DNA of 64,000 nt from Pseudomonas multiresinivorans (GTDB lineage Bacteria; Pseudomonadota; Gammaproteobacteria; Pseudomonadales; Pseudomonadaceae), in NCBI RefSeq assembly GCF_012971725.1, contig NZ_CP048833.1, positions 1,116,001 through 1,180,000 of the forward strand. Reading direction: 5' to 3'. Position 1 is the stretch's first letter. Each line of letters opens with the position of its first letter. Positions 16,409 to 24,956 of the stretch are shown here, piece after piece. Under the pieces are notes generated by a model. That model made no database searches and was not told the DNA's origin. It saw only the letters and a program-made list of their open reading frames with translations. A program made the translations under genes and the position numbers.

Positions 16409-17938
16409 TCAGTCATACAACCGCTCGTAGCCAATCCACCTGCTCATCACCCCATCCTCCACCCACGCCCGCGCAGCGGCGATGTCCGGAGCGAAGTAGC
16501 GATCCTGCTCGTAGTGCGGCACTTCGCTGCGGATCAGCGTGCGCACTTCCTGCAGTTGCGGCGAGCTTTGCAGCGGCGCGTGGAAGTCCACGCCCTGGGC
16601 GGCGGCGAGCAGTTCGATGGCGACCACACCGGCGCTGTTGGCGGCCATGTCCTGCAGGCGGCGGGCGGCGAAGGTGGCCATGGACACGTGGTCTTCCTGG
16701 TTCGCCGAGGTCGGCAGGCTGTCCACCGACGCCGGGTGCGCCCAGGTCTTGTTCTCCGAGGCCAGCGCCGCCGAGGTGACCTGGGCGATCATGAAGCCGG
16801 AGTTCAGCCCGCCTTCCTTGACCAGGAAGGCCGGCAGACCGGACATGGCCGGGTCCACCAGTTGGGCGATGCGTCGCTCGGACAGTGCGCCGATCTCCGA
16901 GATCACCAGTGCCAGTACATCCGACGCCATGGCCACCGGCTCGGCATGGAAGTTACCGCCTGACAGAACATCGCCGTCAGCGCTGAATACCAGCGGGTTG
17001 TCGGAAACCGCATTGGCCTCGCGCAGGAAAACGCTGGCGGCGAAGCGCAGGTGATCCAGACACGCGCCCATCACCTGGGGCTGGCAGCGCAGGGAGTACG
17101 GGTCCTGCACGCGCTTGCAGTCGATGTGCGACTGGTTGATCGGGCTGTCATGCAGCAACTCGCGGTACAGCGCGGCGACCGTGATCTGCCCCGGCTGGCC
17201 GCGCACCTCCTGGATGCGCGCGTCGAACGGCACGAACGAGCCTTTCAGCGCCTCCACGCTCAGGCTGCCGGCGACCACCGCGGAAATGAACAGCCGCTCC
17301 GCCGCGAACAGCCCGCGCAGGGCCAGCGCGGTGGACACCTGGGTGCCGTTGATCAGCGCCAGGCCTTCCTTCGGCCCCAGCACCAGTGGCTCGGCCCCCG
17401 CGATGGCGAGGCCCTCGGTGGCGTCGAGGATGCGCCCGTCATGGCGCACCTGGCCGACGCCCAGCAAGGTCGCGGACATGTGCGCCAGCGGCGCGAGGTC
17501 GCCGGAGGCGCCCACCGAGCCCTGGGAGGGAATGCACGGGTAGACCCGCGCGCGGTAGAGCTTGAGCAGCGTCTCGATCACTGCCGGGCTGACGCCGGAA
17601 AAGCCGCGCGCCAGCGAACCGATCTTCAGCGCCATGATCAGCGCCACGCTGGCATTGTCCAGCAGCGCTCCGGTGCCGGTGCAGTGGGAAAGGATCAGGT
17701 TGCGCTGCAGCGTGGCGAGTTGCTCCTCGGGAATGGAGGTGCGTGCCAGCAGGCCGAAACCGGTATTGATGCCGTACACGGTGCGCTGGTCGGCGATGAT
17801 CTGGCTGACCGTCTGCGCGCTGCGCAGGATGGCCTCGCGGCATGTGTCGGCAAGCTGCAGGTCGGGCTGGTGCTGGTAGATGGCGCGCAGCTGGTCGAGG
17901 TCGAACTGGCCGGGCGTCAGGAGCAGGGTTTCGGGCAT
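16409..17938 (-). CDS. hutH: Histidine ammonia-lyase HutH (canonical, MIO-forming)
   Basis: Removes ammonia from L-histidine to give trans-urocanate, the entry step of the pathway. The product is 509 residues, normal for the family. The MIO cofactor triad is intact in SQGSVGASGDLAPLAH (Ala144-Ser145-Gly146). Catalytic Tyr55 is in VYGINTGFG. The active-site loop VQDPYSLRCQPQ keeps the Tyr and Arg, GNFH keeps the Phe, and AIELLAAAQG keeps the Glu. The ATG at 17938 starts MPETLLLTPGQF; the longer open frame runs through the promoter. A sigma-54 promoter with a HutC operator lies upstream. The gene stands alone on the minus strand, divergent from a binding-protein gene. Confidence 0.96.
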   Translation of the reverse strand: MPETLLLTPGQFDLDQLRAIYQHQPDLQLADTCREAILRSAQTVSQIIADQRTVYGINTGFGLLARTSIPEEQLATLQRNLILSHCTGTGALLDNASVALIMALKIGSLARGFSGVSPAVIETLLKLYRARVYPCIPSQGSVGASGDLAPLAHMSATLLGVGQVRHDGRILDATEGLAIAGAEPLVLGPKEGLALINGTQVSTALALRGLFAAERLFISAVVAGSLSVEALKGSFVPFDARIQEVRGQPGQITVAALYRELLHDSPINQSHIDCKRVQDPYSLRCQPQVMGACLDHLRFAASVFLREANAVSDNPLVFSADGDVLSGGNFHAEPVAMASDVLALVISEIGALSERRIAQLVDPAMSGLPAFLVKEGGLNSGFMIAQVTSAALASENKTWAHPASVDSLPTSANQEDHVSMATFAARRLQDMAANSAGVVAIELLAAAQGVDFHAPLQSSPQLQEVRTLIRSEVPHYEQDRYFAPDIAAARAWVEDGVMSRWIGYERLYD

Positions 17939-17979
17939 GTCGGCATCCTGGATTCGGTGAAGTGTTACCGTGGATTGTT

Positions 17980-17993
17980 CCTGTATATACAGG
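17980..17993. promoter_or_regulatory. HutC operator at hutH
   Basis: CCTGTATATACAGG, a perfect 14-base palindrome with the TGTA-N2-TACA core. Its centre (17986.5) falls where transcription from the sigma-54 promoter at 17997-18012 should start, so bound HutC would block initiation. Confidence 0.8.
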
Positions 17994-17996
17994 TAT

Positions 17997-18012
17997 AGCA
18001 ATCGCTGTGCCA
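17997..18012 (-). promoter_or_regulatory. Sigma-54 promoter of hutH
   Basis: On the minus strand TGGCACAGCGATTGCT matches the sigma-54 consensus (TGGCAC-N5-TTGCW), with GG at -24 and GC at -12 correctly spaced. It predicts dependence on an enhancer-binding activator such as CbrB or NtrC, known hut activators in pseudomonads. Confidence 0.8.
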
Positions 18013-18170
18013 TGGCGCGCCAGGGCCCATGTCTTCGCCGCCGGCCCTGCCGTGCGGCCACTCGGGAGAAAGTGAATGTCACCCCCGGTGGCATTTCCAG
18101 TCCGATGGTTGTGGGCAAACCGCGCCGTGGCGGCTAAACCCTAAGGACACCAACGCGCCCGGAGTCGCCC

Positions 18171-19187
18171 ATGTCCGCCCCCCGTTGCCTGTTCGCGCTG
18201 CTACTGGCCTTCGGCCTGTGCGCCCAGACCCTTGCCGCCGGCTGCCCCTATCCGAAACCCGTGGTGTTCGCCGGGCTGAACTGGGAGAGCGGCATGTTCA
18301 CCACCGAGGTGCTGCGCTTCATCCTGGAGAAGGGCTACGGCTGTCAGACCGATGCCGTGCCGGGTAACACGGTGACCATGGAGAACGCGCTGAAGCAGAA
18401 CGACATCCAGGTTACCGGCGAGCAGTGGGCCGGGCGCAGCACCGTCTGGCAGCAAGCGGAGCAGGCAGGGAAGGTATTCTCCGTCGGCGAGACGGTGAAG
18501 GGCGCCAGTGAAGGCTGGTGGGTGCCGGACTATGTGGTGCACGGCGATGCCAAGCGTGGGATCAAGGCCTCGGCGCCGGGCCTGAAGTCCGTGAACGACC
18601 TGCCCAGCTACAAGACCCTGTTCAAGGACGACGAAGAGCCGAACAAGGGCCGCTTCTACAACTGCCCCACCGGCTGGACCTGCGAGATCGTCAACACGCA
18701 GAAGCTCAAGGCCTATGGGCTCGAGGACAGCTACGTGAACTTCCGCACTGGCGCCGGCCCCGCGCTGGACGCGGCGATCACTTCGGCCATCGCCCAGGGC
18801 AAGCCGGTGCTCTTCTATTACTGGGCGCCGACGCCGCTGCTGGGTCGCTTCAAGCTGGTGCAGCTGGAGGAGCCGCCATTCGACGAGGCGGCCTGGAAGA
18901 CCCTGACCGACCCGAACAACCCCAATCCCAAGGGTTCGCGCTCGCTGCCGGCGAAGATCAGCATCGGCGTGTCCCGCGACTTCCACGACAAGGCGCCGCC
19001 ACTGGTGCAGGTGTTCGAGAAGGTCGAACTGCCGCTGCCCATGTTCAACGCGCTGTTGGCTGACATGGCGCAGCACCACCGGGACGTGGCGGATGTGCGG
19101 GCGAAGTTCTTCCGCGAGCACCGGGAGTTGTGGTCGAAGTGGGTGTCGGCGGAGGCGGCGGGAAGAATTGATGCGGCGTTGAAGTAG
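18171..19187 (+). CDS. Periplasmic substrate-binding protein, glycine betaine/choline (OpuAC) family, no adjacent permease
   Basis: 338 residues. The signal peptide is LFALLLAFGLCAQTLAA. The mature part is an OpuAC/ProX-type domain: VVFAGLNWESGMF, a Trp- and Tyr-rich ligand region (SEGWWVPDYVV, FYNCPTGWTC) and FYYWAPTPLLGRF. It is plainly a paralogue of the protein at 23072-24043, with which it shares the same blocks in the same order. It also has an insert of about 15 residues before KISIGVSRDFHDKAPP. GGAG precedes the ATG. It is divergent from hutH and has no permease or ATPase beside it, so it probably feeds the HutWV-like importer at 24106-25772. The ligand is not known; histidine or a related imidazole is inferred from context. 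Confidence 0.85.
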   Translation: MSAPRCLFALLLAFGLCAQTLAAGCPYPKPVVFAGLNWESGMFTTEVLRFILEKGYGCQTDAVPGNTVTMENALKQNDIQVTGEQWAGRSTVWQQAEQAGKVFSVGETVKGASEGWWVPDYVVHGDAKRGIKASAPGLKSVNDLPSYKTLFKDDEEPNKGRFYNCPTGWTCEIVNTQKLKAYGLEDSYVNFRTGAGPALDAAITSAIAQGKPVLFYYWAPTPLLGRFKLVQLEEPPFDEAAWKTLTDPNNPNPKGSRSLPAKISIGVSRDFHDKAPPLVQVFEKVELPLPMFNALLADMAQHHRDVADVRAKFFREHRELWSKWVSAEAAGRIDAALK

Positions 19188-19222
19188 GCGAGTGCCGTAT
19201 TGGTGGTAATCGAGCTGGGCGT

Positions 19223-19355
19223 TCCCTCTCCCTAACCCTCTCCCTGAAGGGAGAGGGGACCGTTCGGTGAAGGATGAAACCTTAGCGTCAGCCGGCACAG
19301 ATAGCTCCCTCTCCCTTCAGGGAGAGGGCGGGGGAGAGGGCGGGGGAGAGGGGGC
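19223..19355. repeat. CT/GA-rich inverted repeats plus a 12-bp tandem repeat
   Basis: Two hairpins with ten-base stems of the CCCTCTCCCT / AGGGAGAGGG type face each other across about 50 bases. They are followed by about three tandem copies of the 12-mer GGGAGAGGGCGG (19320-19355). It resembles the dispersed CCCTCTCCC palindromes of gammaproteobacteria. It follows the end of the binding-protein gene and may also stop that transcript. Confidence 0.75.
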
Positions 19356-19418
19356 ATCCGGGAACCGGTGTGCCCAAATCTCGCTCCAATACGCTTGTCT
19401 ATACAACCTGTGTCCCTT

Positions 19419-19437
19419 GGTAGCGAGCGGTGTTACC
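19419..19437. promoter_or_regulatory. Candidate activator (CbrB-type) upstream site for hutU
   Basis: GGTAGC-N7-GTTACC is a near-perfect dyad with one mismatch, placed about 165 bases upstream of the hutU -24 box. That is a typical distance for a sigma-54 enhancer. CbrB as the binder is inferred from the known control of hut genes. Confidence 0.4.
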
Positions 19438-19600
19438 GAACGCAACGAAACGGTGCAGTGAAGCCTGCTTCTGGTGCAATTGTCTGAAGGACAGCGATTG
19501 CTGTCAGCCGCGACGGAATTGCTAAATCTCAGATTTACTCCATATAAATCAATAAGTTCATTTGCTTTTCCGGCTACTTTGACACCCCGCGAGCCAAGGT

Positions 19601-19616
19601 TGGCCTTTGCTTTGCT
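19601..19616 (+). promoter_or_regulatory. Sigma-54 promoter of hutU
   Basis: TGGCCTTTGCTTTGCT has GG and GC at exact sigma-54 spacing (TGGC at -24, TTGCT at -12). The predicted start lies near 19627, inside the HutC operator. Confidence 0.75.
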
Positions 19617-19620
19617 TATA

Positions 19621-19634
19621 CTTGTACATACAAG
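19621..19634. promoter_or_regulatory. HutC operator at hutU
   Basis: CTTGTACATACAAG has the TGTA-N2-TACA core and symmetrical CT/AG flanks. It is centred at 19627.5, about 12 bases past the -12 element, within one base of the spacing seen at hutH. Confidence 0.82.
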
Positions 19635-19728
19635 CATAGACATGATGGTTTCGAACTTCTCGGAACTGTCGAACGAACCGCCAAAGCCCTCACCGGCTTA
19701 ACGATCCGAGCAAGCGAAGGAGCCTCCC

Positions 19729-21396
19729 GTGACCAAATTCCGCGACGTCGAAATCCGTGCCCCGCGCGGCACCCAACTGAATGCCAAGAGCTGGCTGACA
19801 GAAGCGCCGCTGCGCATGCTGATGAACAACCTCGACCCGGAAGTCGCCGAGAACCCCAAGGAACTGGTGGTGTATGGTGGCATCGGTCGCGCCGCGCGCA
19901 ACTGGGAGTGCTACGACAAGATCGTCGCCACCCTGAAGGAGCTGAACGACGACGAAACCCTGCTGGTGCAATCCGGCAAGCCGGTCGGCGTGTTCAAGAC
20001 CCACGCCAACGCCCCGCGCGTGCTGATCGCCAACTCCAACCTGGTGCCGCACTGGGCCAACTGGGAGCACTTCAACGAACTCGACGCCAAGGGCCTGGCC
20101 ATGTACGGCCAGATGACCGCCGGCTCCTGGATCTACATCGGCAGCCAGGGCATCGTCCAGGGCACCTACGAAACCTTCGTCGAGGCCGGCCGCCAGCATT
20201 ACGACGGCAACCTGAAAGGCAAGTGGGTGCTCACCGCCGGTCTCGGCGGCATGGGCGGTGCCCAGCCGCTGGCCGCGACCCTGGCCGGCGCCTGCTCGCT
20301 GAACATCGAATGCCAGCAGAGCCGCATCGACTTCCGCCTCGCCAGCCGCTACGTCGACGAACAGGCCAAGGACCTCGATGACGCCCTCGCGCGTATCGCG
20401 AAGTACACCGCCGAAGGCAAGGCCATCTCCATCGCCCTGCTGGGCAACGCCGCCCAAATCCTCCCGGAGCTGATCAAGCGCGGCGTGCGCCCGGACATGG
20501 TCACCGACCAGACTTCTGCCCACGACCCGCTCAACGGCTACCTGCCCGCCGGCTGGACCTGGGAGCAGTACCGCGACCGCGCGCAGACTGACCCGGCCGC
20601 CGTGGTCAAGGCCGCCAAGCAATCCATGGCCGTGCACGTCCAGGCCATGCTGGAATTCCAGAAGCAGGGCGTGCCGACCTTCGACTACGGCAACAACATC
20701 CGCCAGATGGCCAAGGAAGAGGGCGTCGCCAACGCCTTCGACTTTCCCGGCTTCGTTCCGGCCTACATCCGCCCGTTGTTCTGCCGTGGCGTCGGCCCGT
20801 TCCGCTGGGCCGCGCTGTCCGGCGACGCCGAGGACATCTACAAGACCGACGCCAAGGTCAAGGAACTGATCGCCGACGACGCCCACCTGCACAACTGGCT
20901 GGACATGGCGCGCGAGCGCATCAGCTTCCAGGGCCTGCCGGCGCGCATCTGCTGGGTCGGCCTGGGCCAGCGCGCCAAGCTCGGCCTGGCATTCAACGAA
21001 ATGGTCCGCAGCGGCGAGCTGAAAGCACCGATCGTGATCGGCCGTGACCACCTCGACTCCGGCTCGGTGTCCAGCCCGAACCGCGAGACCGAAGCCATGC
21101 GCGACGGCTCCGACGCCGTGTCCGACTGGCCGCTGCTCAACGCCCTGCTGAACACCGCCAGTGGCGCCACCTGGGTCTCGCTGCACCACGGTGGCGGCGT
21201 GGGAATGGGCTTCTCCCAGCACTCGGGGATGGTGATCGTCTGCGACGGCACCGACGAAGCTGCCGAGCGCATCGCCCGCGTGCTGACCAACGACCCAGGC
21301 ACCGGCGTGATGCGCCATGCCGATGCCGGCTACCAGATCGCCATCGATTGCGCCAAGGAGCAGGGCCTGAACCTGCCGATGATCACCGGCAAGTGA
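19729..21396 (+). CDS. hutU: Urocanate hydratase HutU
   Basis: Converts urocanate to 4-imidazolone-5-propionate with a tightly bound NAD that acts as electrophile. The product is 555 residues, standard length. The dinucleotide-binding glycine motif is GLGGMGGAQP (about residues 170-179), and the conserved active-site cysteine region lies around PLFCRGVGPFRW. The start is GTG at 19729, nine bases after GAAGGAG, giving VTKFRDVEIRAPRG as in the family. It is the first gene of the main plus-strand hut group. A 20-base perfect inverted repeat follows the stop. Confidence 0.97.
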   Translation: MTKFRDVEIRAPRGTQLNAKSWLTEAPLRMLMNNLDPEVAENPKELVVYGGIGRAARNWECYDKIVATLKELNDDETLLVQSGKPVGVFKTHANAPRVLIANSNLVPHWANWEHFNELDAKGLAMYGQMTAGSWIYIGSQGIVQGTYETFVEAGRQHYDGNLKGKWVLTAGLGGMGGAQPLAATLAGACSLNIECQQSRIDFRLASRYVDEQAKDLDDALARIAKYTAEGKAISIALLGNAAQILPELIKRGVRPDMVTDQTSAHDPLNGYLPAGWTWEQYRDRAQTDPAAVVKAAKQSMAVHVQAMLEFQKQGVPTFDYGNNIRQMAKEEGVANAFDFPGFVPAYIRPLFCRGVGPFRWAALSGDAEDIYKTDAKVKELIADDAHLHNWLDMARERISFQGLPARICWVGLGQRAKLGLAFNEMVRSGELKAPIVIGRDHLDSGSVSSPNRETEAMRDGSDAVSDWPLLNALLNTASGATWVSLHHGGGVGMGFSQHSGMVIVCDGTDEAAERIARVLTNDPGTGVMRHADAGYQIAIDCAKEQGLNLPMITGK

Positions 21397-21407
21397 TCGG
21401 CTAGCCA

Positions 21408-21450
21408 CGTGTAGGGCGCATAACCTGGAACAGGTTATGCGCCCTACACG
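21408..21450. repeat. Perfect 20-bp inverted repeat after hutU (GTAGGGCGCATAA family)
   Basis: Arms at 21408-21427 and 21431-21450 are exact reverse complements with a three-base loop (GAA). There is no T-run. The outer part (GTAGGGCGCATAA) recurs at 48485-48575, so it belongs to a dispersed family. In RNA it would form a very stable hairpin between hutU and the transporter gene. Confidence 0.85.
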
Positions 21451-21579
21451 GCCAGGCAGTCGTGAGTGATGCAACAAGGACCAGGGAGAGGGCCGCCGCA
21501 CGGCGTGGTGCGGCGGCCCGGTCCGTCAAGCAATGCAGTACATCGACAAGACAAGAATCCCTTCGGGAGAACAATAACG

Positions 21580-22992
21580 ATGTCCCAGGCCAGTGATAGC
21601 TCTAAACCCCTGATCGAGGTGCGCTCGATCGACTACATCCCCGAGGCCGAGCGCCACGGCAAACTCTACAGCCAATTCACCCTGTGGCTGGGCGCCAACC
21701 TGCAGATCACCGCCATCGTCACCGGAGCCCTGGCCGTGGTGCTGGGCGGCGATGTGTTCTGGTCGCTGATCGGTCTGCTCATCGGCCAACTGCTGGGCGG
21801 CGGCGTGATGGCGCTGCACGCCGCGCAAGGGCCGAAGCTCGGCCTGCCGCAGATGATCTCCAGCCGCGTGCAGTTCGGCGTCTACGGCGCGGCCATTCCG
21901 ATCGTGCTGGTATGTCTGATGTACCTGGGCTTCACCGCTACCGGTACGGTGCTTTCCGGTCAGGCGCTGGGACAGCTGTTCGGTGTCAGCGACAGCGTCG
22001 GCATCCTGATCTTTGCCAGCGTCATCGTGCTGGTCACCGTGCTTGGCTACCGCGTCATCCATGTCATCGGCCGCATCGCCAGCGTCATCGGGGTGATCGC
22101 CTTCGTCTACCTGTTCAGCCGCCTGATGAGCCAGACCGATGTCGGCGCGCTGCTGGAAATCCGCCATTTCAGCTGGAGCAGCTTCCTGCTCGCGGTGTCG
22201 CTGGCCGCTTCCTGGCAGATCGCCTTCGGCCCCTACGTCGCGGACTACTCGCGCTACCTGCCGGGCAGGACTTCCTCGGTTAAAACCTTCCTCGCCGTGG
22301 GCGCCGGCTCGGTGATCGGCGCCCAGGTGGCGATGATCTTCGGCGTGTTCGCCGCGGCCGGGGCCAACGGGCAGTTCGCTGGCCATGAAGTGGCCTACAT
22401 CGTCGGCCTGAGCGGCAGTGGCGCCGTCGCCGCGCTGCTGTACTTCACCATCGCCTTCGGCAAGATCACCATCTCGACGCTGAACTCCTACGGCAGCTTC
22501 ATGTGCATCGCCACGGTGATCAGCGGCTTCCGCGGCCACCTGGAGGTGAGCCGCGTGCAGCGCCTGGTGTTCGTCCTGCTGATCGTCGGCGCCGCGACCC
22601 TGATCGCGCTGCTGGGCCAGCATTCGTTCCTCGGCGCGTTCAAGTCCTTCATCCTCTTCCTGCTGGCCTTCTTCACCCCATGGAGCGCGGTCAACCTGGT
22701 GGACTACTACTGCATCACCCGCGAGCACTACGACGTGCCGGCGCTCTCCGATCCGGACGGTCGCTACGGGCGCTGGAACATCCCCGGCATCAGCGTCTAT
22801 GTGATCGGCGTCCTGGTGCAATTGCCGTTCATTTCCACCAAGTTCTACACCGGCCCGCTGGTGGATGCCCTGGGCGGCGTGGATATCTCCTGGATCATCG
22901 GCCTGGTGGTCCCTGCGGTTCTCTATTACCTGGTCACCCGGCGCGTCACGCGGGCATTACCGGACCGGCTGATCCTGCCGGCCCGCACCTGA
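21580..22992 (+). CDS. NCS1 family transporter, probable urocanate or histidine-related permease
   Basis: 470 residues with about twelve hydrophobic segments, typical of the NCS1 (cytosine/purine/allantoin) family. The start is ATG at 21580 after GGGAGA, giving MSQASDSSKPLIEVRSIDYIPEAERHG; the acidic N-terminal tail precedes helix 1 (FTLWLGANLQITAIVTGAL). PQMISSRVQFGVYGA is the family motif between helices 2 and 3, and SWQIAFGPYVADYSRYLP marks helix 6. Its place between hutU and the hut ABC genes suggests a hut substrate; in P. fluorescens a carrier in this position imports urocanate. The substrate is inferred, not read from sequence. Confidence 0.85.
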   Translation: MSQASDSSKPLIEVRSIDYIPEAERHGKLYSQFTLWLGANLQITAIVTGALAVVLGGDVFWSLIGLLIGQLLGGGVMALHAAQGPKLGLPQMISSRVQFGVYGAAIPIVLVCLMYLGFTATGTVLSGQALGQLFGVSDSVGILIFASVIVLVTVLGYRVIHVIGRIASVIGVIAFVYLFSRLMSQTDVGALLEIRHFSWSSFLLAVSLAASWQIAFGPYVADYSRYLPGRTSSVKTFLAVGAGSVIGAQVAMIFGVFAAAGANGQFAGHEVAYIVGLSGSGAVAALLYFTIAFGKITISTLNSYGSFMCIATVISGFRGHLEVSRVQRLVFVLLIVGAATLIALLGQHSFLGAFKSFILFLLAFFTPWSAVNLVDYYCITREHYDVPALSDPDGRYGRWNIPGISVYVIGVLVQLPFISTKFYTGPLVDALGGVDISWIIGLVVPAVLYYLVTRRVTRALPDRLILPART

Positions 22993-23071
22993 ACAGACCG
23001 GCCCGGCCGCGCAGCCACAAGCCCGCGCGGCCCTTGCACTGCCCAACCTCATTCACGTTTAGGAGCATCAG

Positions 23072-24043
23072 ATGAACAACACCAAGAAGACGCTGCTGGG
23101 CCTGTTCCTGTCCGCCGGTCTGCTGGGCGGCACCATGGCATCGGCCCAGGCCGCCGGCTGGTGCGAGAGTGGCAAGCCGGTGAAGTTCGCCGGGCTGAAC
23201 TGGGAGAGCGGCATGCTGCTCACCGACCTCATGCAGATCATCCTGAAGAACGGCTACGGCTGCGAAACCGACAGCCTGCCGGGCAACTCCATCACCATGG
23301 AACAGGCGCTGGCGAACAACGACATCCAGATCTTCAGTGAGGAATGGATTGGCCGCAGCGATGCCTGGAACAAGGCCGCCGCCGCGAACAAGGTGGTCGG
23401 CGTGGGTGCTCCCATCGTCGGCGCCACCGAAGGCTGGTACGTGCCGCGCTTCGTGATCGAGGGCGACAAGGCGCGCAACATCGAAGCCAAGGCACCGAAC
23501 CTGAAGGCCGTGACCGATCTCGCGCAGTACTCCGAAGTCTTCCGCGACCCGGAAGAGCCGGGCAAGGGCCGCTTCTACAACTGTCCGGCCGGCTGGACCT
23601 GCGAGCTGGAAAACTCCGAGATGCTGAAGAAGTATGGCCTCGAGGACAAGTTCACCAACTTCCGCCCCGGTACCGGCCCGGCCCTGGATGCCGCCGTGCT
23701 GTCGAGCTACAAGCGCAAGGAGCCTATTCTCTTCTACTACTGGTCGCCGACGCCGCTGATGGGCCAGGCCGACCTGGTGAAGCTGGATGAGCCGGGCGTG
23801 AACAAGGACGTGAAGATCCAGGTTGGCCTGTCCAGAGCCTTCCACGACCAGGCCCCGGAACTGGTGGCCGTGCTGGAAAAGGTCAACCTGCCCATCGACC
23901 TGCTGAACCAGAACCTGGCGAAGATGGCCAAGGAGAAACTGACCTCCGAGCAACTGGCCAAGGCCTTCCTCAAGGAACACCCGGAAGTGTGGACCACCTG
24001 GGTCAGCGAGGACGCTGCGAAGAAGGTCCAGGCCGCGCTCTGA
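23072..24043 (+). CDS. hutX: ABC transporter substrate-binding protein, HutX-like (OpuAC family)
   Basis: Periplasmic receptor of 323 residues for the importer encoded by the next two genes. The signal peptide ends near ASAQA. The OpuAC domain shows VKFAGLNWESGML, TEGWYVPRFVI, FYNCPAGWTCELEN, GLEDKFTNFRPGTGPALDAAV and FYYWSPTPLMGQADLV. The cysteine pair in NCPAGWTC and the aromatic residues are shared with the protein at 18171-19187. TTTAGGAGC precedes the ATG. Members of this sub-family bind glycine betaine, choline, proline betaine or histidine; the hut context favours histidine. Confidence 0.85.
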   Translation: MNNTKKTLLGLFLSAGLLGGTMASAQAAGWCESGKPVKFAGLNWESGMLLTDLMQIILKNGYGCETDSLPGNSITMEQALANNDIQIFSEEWIGRSDAWNKAAAANKVVGVGAPIVGATEGWYVPRFVIEGDKARNIEAKAPNLKAVTDLAQYSEVFRDPEEPGKGRFYNCPAGWTCELENSEMLKKYGLEDKFTNFRPGTGPALDAAVLSSYKRKEPILFYYWSPTPLMGQADLVKLDEPGVNKDVKIQVGLSRAFHDQAPELVAVLEKVNLPIDLLNQNLAKMAKEKLTSEQLAKAFLKEHPEVWTTWVSEDAAKKVQAAL

Positions 24044-24105
24044 CGCCGCCGAATCCGGGGAGGCGCTGCTTCCCCGGTGATGCCCACTCCTGACGAGTAC
24101 GTGCC

Positions 24106-24956
24106 ATGTTTCCCGAACGCTTCACCTTCTCCATCGCCGACTGGGTCAACGGTTGGGTCGATGCCCTGGTCACCAACTACGGCGACGTGTTCCGCCACAT
24201 CTCCGACACCCTGCTGTGGGCCATCGTCAACCTGGAGAGCGTGCTGCGCGCGACGCCCTGGTGGCTGATGCTGGCCATCGTCGCCGGCATCGCCTGGCAC
24301 GCCACGCGGCGCATCCTGCCCACCGTGGTGATAGTCGGGTTGCTGTTCCTGGTGGGCGCCGTCGGCTTGTGGGACAAGCTGATGCAGACCCTCGCGCTGA
24401 TGATGGTCGCGACCATCATCTCGGTGCTGATCGGCATCCCGCTGGGCATCCTCGCCGCACGCAGCGACCGGTTCCGCGCCGTGCTGCTGCCCATGCTGGA
24501 CATCATGCAGACCATGCCCAGCTTCGTGTACCTGATCCCGGTGCTGATGCTGTTCGGCCTGGGCAAGGTACCGGCGATCTTCGCCACGGTGATCTACGCC
24601 GCGCCGCCGCTGATCCGCCTCACCGACCTGGGCATTCGCCAGGTCGACCGCGAGGTGATGGAAGCCATCACCGCCTTCGGCGCCAACCGCCGCCAGCAAC
24701 TGTTCGGCGTGCAGCTGCCGCTGGCGCTGCCGAGCATCATGGCCGGCATCAACCAGACCACCATGATGGCCCTGTCGATGGTGGTCATCGCCTCGATGAT
24801 CGGCGCCCGTGGCCTGGGCGAGGACGTACTGGTCGGCATCCAGACGCTCAACGTCGGCAAGGGCCTGGAAGCGGGTCTCGCCATCGTCATCCTCGCCGTG
24901 GTCATCGACCGCATCACCCAGGCTTACGGCCGCTCGCGCCACCATGAGGCCAGCAA

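Larger units (their letters stand above)
19188..19728. other. 541-base gap upstream of hutU
   Basis: No gene is supported here. From left to right it holds a CT/GA-rich repeat cluster (19223-19355), a GGTAGC-N7-GTTACC dyad (19419-19437), an unusually A+T-rich stretch (about 19490-19570), a sigma-54 promoter (19601-19616), a HutC operator (19621-19634) and the hutU leader of about 100 bases. A 108-codon open frame on the minus strand has no coding character. Confidence 0.75.

Noticed and set aside
17939..18118. N-terminal extension of HutH to 569 residues
   Set aside because: It would run through the operator and the sigma-54 promoter.
19317..19643. 108-codon minus-strand open frame upstream of hutU
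   Set aside because: It overlaps the repeats, promoter and operator and shows no ribosome site or codon bias.
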